This document shows positions 40,126 to 48,445 of a stretch of 64,000 nucleotides of DNA, in pieces (position 1 is the first letter of the stretch; each line of letters begins with the position of its first letter). Under the pieces are notes generated by a model. It saw nothing but the letters and a program-made list of their open reading frames with translations. It had not been told where the DNA came from and did not search any database. Origin of the DNA: Streptomyces venezuelae ATCC 10712 (lineage in GTDB: Bacteria; Actinomycetota; Actinomycetes; Streptomycetales; Streptomycetaceae). The position numbers were made by a program, and so were the translations under genes. The stretch covers positions 4,778,001 through 4,842,000 of the forward strand of contig NZ_CP029197.1 in the NCBI RefSeq assembly GCF_008639165.1, read 5' to 3'.

Positions 40126-41394
40126 ATGTCCGCAGCCGCTCGTGTCACCGAGACCGACGAACCGCCCGTGCGCAAGCTCTACCGGAGCGCCGACGGGCGA
40201 TGGCTCGGCGGTGTCGCGATCGGCCTCGCCGGCCATCTCGGGCTGCCGGTCGTGTGGGTGCGCATGGCCTTCGTCGTCATGTTCTTCCTGGACGGCCTGG
40301 GTCTGCTGGTCTACGCGGCGTTCTGGATCGTCGTCCCGCTCGGTGTCGGCGGCCGGGCCACCCCCCGCCCCGTCTTCGAGACGACGCCCGACGGCCGCCG
40401 AAGACTCCGCAAGCCCGACCGGGGGCAGCTCTTCGCCCTCATCGTGCTCGCGGTCGGTGCCGCCGCGCTCGTCGGGAAGATCGCCGCCGACAACCAGTCC
40501 GGGCGGTACGTGTGGCCCCTGCTCCTCGTCTCCGGCGGTCTCGCCCTGGTCTGGCGCCAGGCGGACAACGCCCGTCGGGCCAGCTGGACCGACCCCGGCC
40601 GCCAGACGCGCGCCTTCCGGCTGGCCCGCGGCCTCGTCGGCGTCGCCCTGGTCGGCACCGGGCTCGCGGTCTTCGTGGTGGTCCGCGGCTCCGTCGCCCA
40701 GCTGGGCACGGCCCTCACCGCCGCCGTCGCGGTCCTCACCGGCATAGCCCTGCTCGCCGGACCCTGGCTGGTCCGGATGTCGCAGGACCTCACGGCGGAG
40801 CGGACCATGCGCATCCGCGCCCAGGAGCGCGCCGAGGTCGCGGCCCACGTCCACGACTCCGTGCTGCACACCCTCACCCTGATCCAGCGGAACGCCGAGG
40901 ACGCGGGTGAGGTCCGCCGGCTCGCCCGCGCCCAGGAGCGGGAGCTGCGGAACTGGCTGTACAAGCCCGAGGGCACCGGCAAGGACAAGGACGAGGAGCC
41001 CGACACCCTCGCGGAGGCGGTGAAGCGGGCGGCGGCCGAGGTGGAGGACAAGCACGGGGTGCCCCTCGAAGTGGTCGTCGTGGGCGACTGCCCGCTCGAC
41101 GAGGGCCTGGTGGCACAGATGCAGGCCGCGCGCGAGGCGATGGTCAACGCCGCGAAGTACGGTGGCGAGGGTGGGGCCGTGCAGGTGTACGCCGAGGTGG
41201 AGGGCCGGACGGTCTTCGTCTCGGTTCGCGACCGGGGACCCGGCTTCGACCTGGACGCGGTGCCCGAGGACCGGATGGGCGTACGAGAATCGATCATCGG
41301 CCGGATGCAGCGTAACGGCGGCACGGCCCGGCTTCGGTCCGTGCCGGGCGGGGGCACCGAAGTGGAGCTTGAGATGGAGAGGGCGGACGGATGA
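40126..41394 (+). CDS. PspC-domain sensor histidine kinase (NarL/LiaS type)
   Basis: 422 aa from ATG 40126; the frame is open further upstream but that part overlaps the divergent PspC gene. N-terminal PspC domain (~15-75: KLYRSADGRWLGGVAIGLAGHLGLPVVWVRMAFVVMFF), then helices LFALIVLAVGAAALVG, YVWPLLLVSGGLALVW and LARGLVGVALVGTGLAVFVVV. The dimerization box has phosphoacceptor His243 in EVAAHVHDSVLHTLTLIQ. The HATPase domain has EAMVNAAKYGG and DRGPGFDLDAVPEDRMGV. It is the partner of the response regulator at 41391 (4-base overlap) and faces the LiaF-like PspC protein, a LiaFSR-like trio for envelope stress. Confidence 0.93.
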   Translation: MSAAARVTETDEPPVRKLYRSADGRWLGGVAIGLAGHLGLPVVWVRMAFVVMFFLDGLGLLVYAAFWIVVPLGVGGRATPRPVFETTPDGRRRLRKPDRGQLFALIVLAVGAAALVGKIAADNQSGRYVWPLLLVSGGLALVWRQADNARRASWTDPGRQTRAFRLARGLVGVALVGTGLAVFVVVRGSVAQLGTALTAAVAVLTGIALLAGPWLVRMSQDLTAERTMRIRAQERAEVAAHVHDSVLHTLTLIQRNAEDAGEVRRLARAQERELRNWLYKPEGTGKDKDEEPDTLAEAVKRAAAEVEDKHGVPLEVVVVGDCPLDEGLVAQMQAAREAMVNAAKYGGEGGAVQVYAEVEGRTVFVSVRDRGPGFDLDAVPEDRMGVRESIIGRMQRNGGTARLRSVPGGGTEVELEMERADG

Positions 41395-42101
41395 GCGACG
41401 AGACCGGTACGGCGACCGAGGCGGGGGCGGCGGGCACGGAGCGCCGGGTGCGGGTGGTCCTCGTCGACGACCACCGGATGTTCCGCACGGGAGTACAGGC
41501 GGAGATCGGCCGGACCGAGGTCACCGGGGTCGAGGTGGTCGGCGAGGCGGCCGACGTCGACCAGGCGGTCACGGTGATCACGGCGACCCGCCCCGAGGTC
41601 GTGCTGCTCGACGTCCACCTTCCGGGCGGCGGCGGGGTGGAGGTGCTGCGCCGCTGCGCGAGCCTGATGAGCGCCACGGAGGACCCGGTCCGCTTCCTGG
41701 CGCTGTCGGTCTCCGACGCCGCCGAGGACGTGATCGGGGTGATCCGGGGCGGTGCCCGTGGGTACGTGACCAAGACGATCACCGGAACCGACCTGGTCGA
41801 CTCGATCTTCCGGGTCCAGGAGGGCGACGCCGTCTTCTCCCCGAGGCTCGCCGGATTCGTCCTGGACGCCTTCGCCTCGACGGACGCGCCGCCGGTGGAC
41901 GAGGACATGGACCGGCTGACCCAGCGGGAGCGGGAGGTGCTGCGGCTGATCGCCCGTGGCTACGCGTACAAGGAGATCGCCAAGCAGCTGTACATCTCGG
42001 TGAAGACGGTCGAGTCGCACGTGTCGGCGGTGCTGAGGAAGCTCCAGCTGTCCAACCGCCACGAGCTGACCCGCTGGGCCACCGCCCGCCGCCTGGTCTG
42101 A
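41391..42101 (+). CDS. LuxR/NarL-type response regulator
   Basis: 236 aa. The receiver domain (~20-145) has Asp26/Asp27 in VVLVDDHRMF, phosphoacceptor Asp74 in VVLLDVHLPGG and Lys in GYVTKTITG. The LuxR HTH (~170-230) reads LTQREREVLRLIARGYAYKEIAKQLYISVKTVESHVSAVLRKLQLSNRHEL. ATG 41391 overlaps the kinase stop (ATGA), so the two are translated together. The receiver is complete, so normal phosphorelay is expected. The palindrome at 40075 is a candidate target. Confidence 0.95.
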   Translation: MSDETGTATEAGAAGTERRVRVVLVDDHRMFRTGVQAEIGRTEVTGVEVVGEAADVDQAVTVITATRPEVVLLDVHLPGGGGVEVLRRCASLMSATEDPVRFLALSVSDAAEDVIGVIRGGARGYVTKTITGTDLVDSIFRVQEGDAVFSPRLAGFVLDAFASTDAPPVDEDMDRLTQREREVLRLIARGYAYKEIAKQLYISVKTVESHVSAVLRKLQLSNRHELTRWATARRLV

Positions 42102-42107
42102 CCCGGT

Positions 42108-43223
42108 TCAGCCGACCCGGGTCGCTCCCGCGAAGGGCATCTCGTCGATGGGGGCGATCCGCACCGGGGCGCCGGGGCGGGGCGCGTGGATCATCTGGCC
42201 GCCGCCGATGTAGAGCCCGACGTGGCTGATCCCGGAGTAGAAGAAGACCAGGTCGCCGGGGGCGAGCTGGGAGCGGGAGACCCGTGGACCGGCGTTGATC
42301 TGGGTGTACGTGGTGCGGGGCAGCGAGACGCCGGCCGCGCGCCAGGCCGCCTGGGTGAGGCCGGAGCAGTCGTAGGCGGAGGGGCCCGTCGCGCCCCAGA
42401 CGTACGGCTTGCCGAGCTGGGCGCGGGCGAAGGAGATGGCCTGGGCGGCCCGGGCGTTCGGGGCGGTCACCGGTCCGCGCTCGCCGCCTGAGGAACGGTC
42501 GGCCCGGGCCGGGGCCGAGCCGCCGGAGGCGTTCGTCCCGGTCGCGGTGCCGTGTCCGGCCGGCCTGCCGGAGCCGTCGCGGCCCGCCTCGGCGGCCTCG
42601 TAGCGGGCCCGTTCCTCGGCGGTCAGCCGGGCGAGCAAGGTCCTCGCGGCCTGGAGCTTGCCGAGGACGGCGGCCTTCTGTGTCCGCAGCTCCGACTCGT
42701 GGGCGCGCAGGGCGTCCAGGCGCTTCGTCGACTCGGCACGCAGCTGGCCGATCGCGGCGAGTTCCCGGCGTACGGCGCTCACGGCGGCGGCCTGCCGGTC
42801 CCCGGCCCGCGCGGCGAGCGCGGCCCGCTCCAGGTACTGGTCGGGGTTGGAGGTGAGGGCGAGCCGTACGGCCGGGTCGAGGCCTCCCGCGCGGTACTGG
42901 GCGGCGGCCATGGCCCCGAGTCCGTCGCGTGCGGTGTTGAGCCGCTGGGTCCTGCGGGCGGCCTCGTCGCGCAGCCGCTCGAACGCGGCGCGGGCCTCGT
43001 CGGCCTTCTCCTTCGCCCCGTTGTACCGCTCGGTGGCGACCTCGGCCTCTTCGTAGAGCCGGTCGACCTTCTCCTTGACCTGGGCGGTGGTCGGCCGGGG
43101 TTCCGCGTGTCCTGACCCCTCGAAGAGCGTCGCGGTCGCGGCGGAGGCGAGCGCGAGGGTGGCGGCGGTGCGGCCCGCCTGACCACCGAGGGGAGACTGC
43201 TTGGGTTTTCGGTGTGCTGCCAC
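42108..43223 (-). CDS. Secreted NlpC/P60 peptidoglycan endopeptidase
   Basis: 371 aa from GTG 43223. N-terminal signal peptide (RTAATLALASAATATLFEGSGHA), a long coiled-coil region (~45-225: VKEKVDRLYEEAEVATERYNGAKEKADEARAAFERLRDEA), a Gly/Ser/Ala linker, and the NlpC/P60 domain (~255-371). Catalytic Cys286 is in YDCSGLTQAAWRAAGVSLPRTT, His in ISHVGLYIGGGQMIHAPRPG. It cleaves D-Glu-type peptide bonds in peptidoglycan stems outside the cell, and resembles RipA-like hydrolases. Its stop is 6 bases from the convergent response regulator stop. Confidence 0.93.
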   Translation of the reverse strand: MAAHRKPKQSPLGGQAGRTAATLALASAATATLFEGSGHAEPRPTTAQVKEKVDRLYEEAEVATERYNGAKEKADEARAAFERLRDEAARRTQRLNTARDGLGAMAAAQYRAGGLDPAVRLALTSNPDQYLERAALAARAGDRQAAAVSAVRRELAAIGQLRAESTKRLDALRAHESELRTQKAAVLGKLQAARTLLARLTAEERARYEAAEAGRDGSGRPAGHGTATGTNASGGSAPARADRSSGGERGPVTAPNARAAQAISFARAQLGKPYVWGATGPSAYDCSGLTQAAWRAAGVSLPRTTYTQINAGPRVSRSQLAPGDLVFFYSGISHVGLYIGGGQMIHAPRPGAPVRIAPIDEMPFAGATRVG

Positions 43224-43565
43224 GCGGGCGGGTCACATCCTCTGCCGGGGGGATCGGGCCCACCGGGCCGGCGGCGGGCCGCACAGGGGAGACGGACCGC
43301 CGCCGGGTTTTCTCGGCGGGGGTGACCGACAACCGCCGGATCACCGGCGGTGGTGGGGAGCCGGCCACCTGGTGAAGGACGCTAGACCGGGGGTCACGCC
43401 CGCACGGCGGGTTGATCGTTATTGGCGACAGTTGACGATCGGGGACCGTTGTCTTTCGCGTGGGGTGACGGGCCGGGGGACATTCCGGCGGACGGCCGAC
43501 CGAAGCGCGGGAGCGGGCGGACCCGGCCGAACGCGGGTGCCAAGGCCCCCGTTAGGCTCCGCCCC
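43224..43565. other. Gap between the NlpC/P60 gene and the small membrane protein gene
   Basis: 342 bases. It has an inverted repeat GATCGT-N15-ACGATC (43414-43440), a -35-like TTGACG at 43432, a -10-like TAGCGT on the minus strand near 43384, and a CCGCCG-rich hairpin in the NlpC/P60 leader. I looked for a cyclic-di-AMP riboswitch, common upstream of such hydrolases, and did not see its conserved segments. Confidence 0.5.
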
Positions 43566-43919
43566 ATGGACGTACTCATCAATGTCTTCGTCGCCCTGCA
43601 CGTCATCGGTATCGCCTCCCTGCTGGGTGGATTCCTGACCCAGATGAAGGCGATGGGTGCCGGTACGGCCCGCTTCAGCCCCGCGATGCTGCACGGCGCG
43701 CTGACCATGCTGGTCACCGGCGTCGCGCTCGTCGGCCTGAACCAGGCGGACGACCAGACCGTCAACAACCTCAAGATCGGCATCAAGCTCGCGATCCTCG
43801 TCGTCATCCTCGGTCTCGTCTACGTCAAGCGCGACGAGGAGCGGGTCGACAAGGGCCTCTTCGCCGCCGTCGGCGGTCTGACCACGGCGAACATCTTCAT
43901 CGCGACCCTCTGGACCTGA
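43566..43919 (+). CDS. Small polytopic membrane protein
   Basis: 117 aa with about four hydrophobic helices: VLINVFVALHVIGIASLLGGFLTQM, MLHGALTMLVTGVALVGL, LKIGIKLAILVVILGLVYV and LFAAVGGLTTANIFIATLW. The open frame continues upstream to 43422, but ATG 43566 starts the membrane protein and the preceding codons lack coding character. No function recognised. It lies just upstream of pcrA, which has its own promoter. Confidence 0.85.
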   Translation: MDVLINVFVALHVIGIASLLGGFLTQMKAMGAGTARFSPAMLHGALTMLVTGVALVGLNQADDQTVNNLKIGIKLAILVVILGLVYVKRDEERVDKGLFAAVGGLTTANIFIATLWT

Positions 43920-43998
43920 GCCGCCCGCCCGGCGGGCGCGGGCCGGTGTGACCCGTTCCGCACGCTGTGAGCAAGCCGGGTCCCGAAGCCGGGCCCGG

Positions 43999-44021
43999 AT
44001 GTCGGTGGGGCGTCCTAGACT
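43999..44021 (+). promoter_or_regulatory. RecA-independent (PafBC-type) DNA-damage promoter of pcrA
   Basis: ATGTCGGTG (43999-44007), 8 bases, TAGACT (44016-44021). The known actinobacterial motif is tTGTCRGTG-N8-TAnnnT; only the weak first base differs. The -10 ends 9 bases before the pcrA ATG, so the mRNA has almost no leader. Confidence 0.8.
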
Positions 44022-44030
44022 CGTGAGGCG

Positions 44031-46481
44031 ATGAGCAGCCTCTTTGACGACAGCTTCCTGGCCGGCCTCCAGAACCACTCCTCGGAGGAGCCCCCGCCCC
44101 ACCCCGAGGACGACGAGCACGGCGCCCCGGCCGTGGAGGACGTCCCGCACGACCTCTTCGGGGAGCACTTCGACGTGCCCCCGCCCGCCCGGGAGGCGTA
44201 CTACCGCGACGGGGCCCACCGCCCCGCCGTGGACCCCGCCGCGCTCCTCGAGGGGCTGAACGAGCAGCAGCGCGCGGCCGTCGTCCACACCGACACCCCG
44301 CTGCTCATCGTCGCGGGCGCCGGCTCCGGCAAGACCCGGGTGCTCACCCACCGCATCGCCCATCTCCTCGGCACGCGGCACGTGCACCCCGGCCAGATAC
44401 TGGCGATCACCTTCACGAACAAGGCCGCCGGCGAGATGAAGGAGCGCGTCGAGCAGCTCGTCGGCCCGCGGGCCAACGCGATGTGGGTGATGACCTTCCA
44501 CAGCGCCTGCGTCCGCATCCTGCGCCGCGAGTCGAAGAAGCTCGGCTTCACCTCGTCCTTCTCGATCTACGACGCGGCCGACTCCAAGCGGCTGATGTCC
44601 CTGGTCTGCCGTGACCTGGACCTCGACCCGAAGAAGTTCCCGCCGAAGTCCTTCAGCGCCAAGATCTCGAACCTGAAGAACGAGCTGATCGACGAGGAGT
44701 CCTTCGCCGACCAGGCCGTCGACGGCTTCGAGAAGACGCTCGCCGAGGCGTACCGGATGTACCAGGCGCGGCTGCGCGAGGCCAACGCCCTGGACTTCGA
44801 CGACATCATCATGACGACGGTCCACCTGCTCCAGGCGTTCCCCGACGTCGCCGAGCACTACCGCCGCCGCTTCCGCCACGTCCTCGTCGACGAGTACCAG
44901 GACACCAACCACGCCCAGTACACCCTCGTCCGGGAGCTCGTCGGCACCGGCTACGAGGACCTCGGCCCGGCCGAGCTGTGCGTCGTCGGTGACGCCGACC
45001 AGTCGATCTACGCCTTCCGCGGCGCGACCATCCGCAACATCCTCCAGTTCGAGGAGGACTACCCGGACGCGACGACGATCCTCCTGGAGCAGAACTACCG
45101 CTCCACGCAGACGATCCTCTCCGCCGCGAACGCCGTCATCGAGCGCAACGAGTCCCGCCGCCCCAAGAACCTGTGGACGAACGCGGGCGCGGGCTCGCAG
45201 ATCACCGGCTACGTCGCGGACACCGAGCACGACGAGGCGCAGTTCGTCGCCGACGAGATCGACCGGCTCACCGACGCGGGCGAGGCCAAGGCCGGGGACG
45301 TCGCCGTCTTCTACCGGACCAACGCCCAGTCCCGCGTCTTCGAAGAGATCTTCATCCGCGTCGGACTGCCCTACAAGGTCGTCGGCGGCGTGCGCTTCTA
45401 CGAGCGCAAGGAGGTCCGGGACGTCCTCGCGTACCTGCGCGTCCTCGCCAACCCCGAGGACAACGTCCCGCTCCGCCGCATCCTCAACGTCCCCAAGCGG
45501 GGCATCGGCGAGCGCGCCGAGGCCATGATCGACGCCCTCTCGCTGCGCGAGAAGATCACCTTCCCGCAGGCCCTCAAGCGGGTCGACGAGGCGTACGGCA
45601 TGGCCGCGCGCTCGGCGAACGCCGTGAAGCGCTTCAACGCGCTGATGGACGAGCTGCGCACCGTCGTCGAGTCCGGCGCCGGGCCCGCCGTCGTCCTGGA
45701 GGCCGTCCTGGAGCGCACGGGCTATCTGGCCGAGCTCCAGGCCTCGACCGACCCGCAGGACGAGACCCGGATCGAGAACCTCCAGGAACTCGCCGCCGTG
45801 GCCCTGGAGTTCGAGCAGGAGCGGGGCGAGGAGCCCGCCACCCTCGCCGAGTTCCTGGAGAAGGTCGCGCTCGTCGCCGACTCGGACCAGATCCCGGACG
45901 AGGACGAGGAGGGCCGTGGCGTCATCACGCTGATGACCCTGCACACCGCCAAGGGCCTCGAGTTCCCCGTCGTGTTCCTGACCGGCATGGAGGACGGCGT
46001 CTTCCCGCACATGCGGGCCCTCGGTCAGGCGAAGGAGCTGGAGGAGGAGCGGCGCCTCGCGTACGTGGGCATCACGCGCGCCCGCGAGCGGCTCTACCTG
46101 ACGCGTTCGTCGATGCGCAGCGCCTGGGGCCAGCCCTCGTACAACCCGGCCTCGCGTTTCCTGGAGGAGATCCCGCCCGCGTACCTGGAGTGGAAGCGGA
46201 CCGGTCCGATGGTGAAGCCCGCCGGGCCGACCTCGGGGATCACCTCCTCGCTCTCGTCCTCCCGCTCGCGCTCCGGCCCCTCGGGCTTCGCGACCCGGCG
46301 TGCCGGGGAGAAGCCGGTGATCTCGCTCCAGGTCGGCGACCGGGTCACGCACGACCAGTTCGGGCTCGGCACGGTCATGACGGTGACCGGCGCGGGTGCG
46401 GACGCCCAGGCGACGATCGACTTCGGCGACGAGAAGCCGAAGCGGCTGCTGCTGCGGTACGCGCCGGTCGAGAAGCTGTAG
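44031..46481 (+). CDS. pcrA: ATP-dependent DNA helicase PcrA/UvrD1
   Basis: 816 aa superfamily 1A 3'-5' helicase for nucleotide excision repair and replication-fork maintenance. Acidic N-terminal extension (~1-70) of variable sequence, then motif I AGAGSGKTR with Lys101, TFTNKAAGEMKERV, motif II VDEYQDTN (~287), motif III VVGDADQSIYAFRGA, NYRST, motif V MTLHTAKGLEFPVVFLTGMEDGVFPH, motif VI EERRLAYVGITRARERLYLT. The C-terminal ~60 residues (LQVGDRVTHDQFGLGTVMTVTGAGADAQATIDFGDEKPKRLLLRYAPVEKL) are the Tudor-like RNA-polymerase-binding domain of PcrA/UvrD. The damage-type promoter fits its repair role. Confidence 0.97.
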   Translation: MSSLFDDSFLAGLQNHSSEEPPPHPEDDEHGAPAVEDVPHDLFGEHFDVPPPAREAYYRDGAHRPAVDPAALLEGLNEQQRAAVVHTDTPLLIVAGAGSGKTRVLTHRIAHLLGTRHVHPGQILAITFTNKAAGEMKERVEQLVGPRANAMWVMTFHSACVRILRRESKKLGFTSSFSIYDAADSKRLMSLVCRDLDLDPKKFPPKSFSAKISNLKNELIDEESFADQAVDGFEKTLAEAYRMYQARLREANALDFDDIIMTTVHLLQAFPDVAEHYRRRFRHVLVDEYQDTNHAQYTLVRELVGTGYEDLGPAELCVVGDADQSIYAFRGATIRNILQFEEDYPDATTILLEQNYRSTQTILSAANAVIERNESRRPKNLWTNAGAGSQITGYVADTEHDEAQFVADEIDRLTDAGEAKAGDVAVFYRTNAQSRVFEEIFIRVGLPYKVVGGVRFYERKEVRDVLAYLRVLANPEDNVPLRRILNVPKRGIGERAEAMIDALSLREKITFPQALKRVDEAYGMAARSANAVKRFNALMDELRTVVESGAGPAVVLEAVLERTGYLAELQASTDPQDETRIENLQELAAVALEFEQERGEEPATLAEFLEKVALVADSDQIPDEDEEGRGVITLMTLHTAKGLEFPVVFLTGMEDGVFPHMRALGQAKELEEERRLAYVGITRARERLYLTRSSMRSAWGQPSYNPASRFLEEIPPAYLEWKRTGPMVKPAGPTSGITSSLSSSRSRSGPSGFATRRAGEKPVISLQVGDRVTHDQFGLGTVMTVTGAGADAQATIDFGDEKPKRLLLRYAPVEKL

Positions 46482-46493
46482 CGGCACGGACGG

Positions 46494-46542
46494 CGTACGC
46501 GAGCGGGCCCCGGCTTCTTCGGCCGGGGCCCGCTCGCGTACG
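46494..46542. terminator. Bidirectional terminator between pcrA and the M23 peptidase gene
   Basis: Perfect 20-bp stem (46494-46513 with 46523-46542) around a 9-base loop, in the 73-base convergent gap. Confidence 0.93.
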
Positions 46543-46554
46543 TGAAGGGCGAGG

Positions 46555-48222
46555 TCAGCTGGTGGGGTCGAGCCCGTGGCTGCGCAGCCAGGCCAGCGGG
46601 TCGATCGCGTAGCCGCCGCCCGGCCGGACCTCGAAGTGGAGGTGCGGGCCGGTGGAGTTGCCGGTGTCGCCGGAGTACGCGATGACGTCGCCGGCCTTCA
46701 CCTGGCCGGAGCGGATCTTGGCGCTGCTGAGGTGGCAGTACCAGGTCTCGGTGCCGTCGGGGGCGGTCACGATGACCATGTTGCCGTAGGCGCTGTTGAT
46801 CTGGGTGCGGACGGTGCCGTCGGTCGCGGCCATCACGGGGGTGCCGGTCCGCACGGGGAAGTCGATGCCGGTGTGCACGGACATCCAGTTGACGCCGGAC
46901 TGGCCGAAGCGCGCGCTGAGCTGGTGGAGCTTCACCGGCAGCATGTACTTGGGACGCAGCGCCTCCTTGCGGGCCGCCTCCTCCTCGCGCTTCTTCTTGT
47001 CGGCCGCCTGGCGGGCCTTGAGGTCGATGCGCTCCTGGGTGCGGCTGGCGCGGTCGCCGAAGTCGCGGGCGTCTTCGCTGAGCGCGGCGAGCTGGGTGTC
47101 GAGCGCGTTGTTGGCGGCGACCTGCTTGACGGAGGCGGGGTCGGCGGCGGCGAGCGCGGTCGTGTCGTCCTTCTGTCCGGCCTCGGCGCCGCCGGTGAGT
47201 CCGCCGACGGAGGCGGCGGCGATGCCCGCGACACCCATGACGCAGGCGGAGGGGACGGCGACGGTCAGCAGCGCGGACCGCTTGGCGGGGGTACGGCGGC
47301 GGCCGCGGCTGCCGCCGGAGGAGCGGCGCACGGGGCGGCCGGCCACGGGGGAGTCCGTACGGACCTCGACGGCGGGCTGGTCGTCGTGGCCGTCGTAGGG
47401 GTCGGCGCTCTCGTCGTAGCCGTCGTAGCCCTCGTGGTCGCCGGCGAGGTCTTCGTCGACGGCGTCGTGGGCGGTGTGCTCGTCCTGGTCGGCGGCGTCG
47501 TGGGCTTCGAGGTCCGGGTGGGTCTCGGCCGCGTCGGCCTCGGCGCCGGGGACGTACTCGAACGCGAACTCCGCCGTGTGCTCGGCGCCCGGGGTGTACT
47601 GGTGGGGGACGACCGGCTCGGCCTCGGGGGCAGCCTGGTTCCACGCGGTGGCGTCGTAGGCGCCGGTGTCGGTCGCGAAGGCGGGGGCGGCCCACTGGCC
47701 GGTGGCGTCGTAGGACTCGTGGCCGTACGCGCCCTGCGCGGCGTAGGCGCCGGAGTGGACGGTCTCGTACTGGCCGGTGTGCTGGGCCTCGGTCCAGGCG
47801 GAGGCGTCCCACTGGCCGGTCGTGTCGTACGAGGCGGTGGCGCCGTACTGCGCGGCGGAGGTGTCGTACTGGCCGGTGGTGTCGTACGTGCCGGTCGTGG
47901 TCGCGTACGTGCCGGTGGTGTTCCACTGCCCGGTGGTGTCCCACTGACCGGTCGTGTCGTACGCCGCGGGGGTCTCGTACTGCGCGGTGGTGGTGGCGTA
48001 CTGGCCCGTGGTGTCGTACTGCCCGGTCGTGTCGTACTGCGTGGTGTCGTACTGCCCCGTCGTGCCGTACGTGCCGGTGGCGTCGTACCCGCCGAGGTCC
48101 CACTGGCCGCTGTGGTCCGTCTGACCGTCGGCGTAGGCGCCGAAGAGCGGGTCGGTGGCGAAGCTGCCGGTGGTGTGGGCGCCGTCTCCGACGTACCCGG
48201 CGTGGGGGTGCTGGTCGTTCAC
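46555..48222 (-). CDS. Membrane-anchored M23 (LytM-type) peptidoglycan peptidase with TTGQYD repeats
   Basis: 555 aa from GTG 48222 (TTG 48225 is an alternative). Residues ~1-190 are a low-complexity Asp/Thr/Gly/Gln/Tyr region with repeated YDTTGQ units, followed by an acidic stretch, an Arg-rich stretch and one membrane helix (~313-335, ALLTVAVPSACVMGVAGIAAA). Outside come a coiled coil (~365-425, ALDTQLAALSEDARDFGDRASRTQERIDLKARQAADKKKREEEA) and the M23 domain (~435-550). Zinc ligands His450 and Asp454 (HTGIDFP) and His529 in HLHFE are present, plus His527, so it should be catalytic. The long cytosolic repeat tail is unusual for this class. Confidence 0.92.
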   Translation of the reverse strand: MNDQHPHAGYVGDGAHTTGSFATDPLFGAYADGQTDHSGQWDLGGYDATGTYGTTGQYDTTQYDTTGQYDTTGQYATTTAQYETPAAYDTTGQWDTTGQWNTTGTYATTTGTYDTTGQYDTSAAQYGATASYDTTGQWDASAWTEAQHTGQYETVHSGAYAAQGAYGHESYDATGQWAAPAFATDTGAYDATAWNQAAPEAEPVVPHQYTPGAEHTAEFAFEYVPGAEADAAETHPDLEAHDAADQDEHTAHDAVDEDLAGDHEGYDGYDESADPYDGHDDQPAVEVRTDSPVAGRPVRRSSGGSRGRRRTPAKRSALLTVAVPSACVMGVAGIAAASVGGLTGGAEAGQKDDTTALAAADPASVKQVAANNALDTQLAALSEDARDFGDRASRTQERIDLKARQAADKKKREEEAARKEALRPKYMLPVKLHQLSARFGQSGVNWMSVHTGIDFPVRTGTPVMAATDGTVRTQINSAYGNMVIVTAPDGTETWYCHLSSAKIRSGQVKAGDVIAYSGDTGNSTGPHLHFEVRPGGGYAIDPLAWLRSHGLDPTS

Positions 48223-48411
48223 CAACGTCTCTCTCGCCTCGGCAGCAGGACCAGTCCGGGGCGGGCCCGACGAGGGGTGTCCCGGGGGTAAGCAGTGGCG
48301 CGACTGTACCCGGCGGTACGCGCAGCGGACAATCTTCGGAGGGGTTTGGGCCCGTAGGAAACGGGCAATCGGCCGTGTTTCGCCAGCTCACGGAGAGAGC
48401 TTTGGCCTTGT

Positions 48412-48433
48412 GTTCGAGGAACGTTCGAAGAAC
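48412..48433. promoter_or_regulatory. Tandem GTTC-N3-GAAC palindromes upstream of the M23 peptidase gene
   Basis: GTTCGAGGAAC (48412-48422) directly abutting GTTCGAAGAAC (48423-48433). Each is a GTTC-N3-GAAC palindrome. They lie 190-211 bases before the peptidase start. GAAC with TCT fifteen bases on, read on the minus strand, is close to but not exactly the sigma-E spacing. Confidence 0.5.
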
Positions 48434-48445
48434 GGTGTCGGAGTG

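Noticed and set aside
43224..43400. Possible cyclic-di-AMP riboswitch upstream of the NlpC/P60 gene
   Set aside because: The conserved segments of the ydaO class were not found; only ordinary GC hairpins are present.
48412..48433. LexA (SOS) box upstream of the M23 peptidase
   Set aside because: Actinobacterial LexA needs GAAC-N4-GTTC; here GAAC and GTTC abut directly and the palindromes have N3 in the opposite order.
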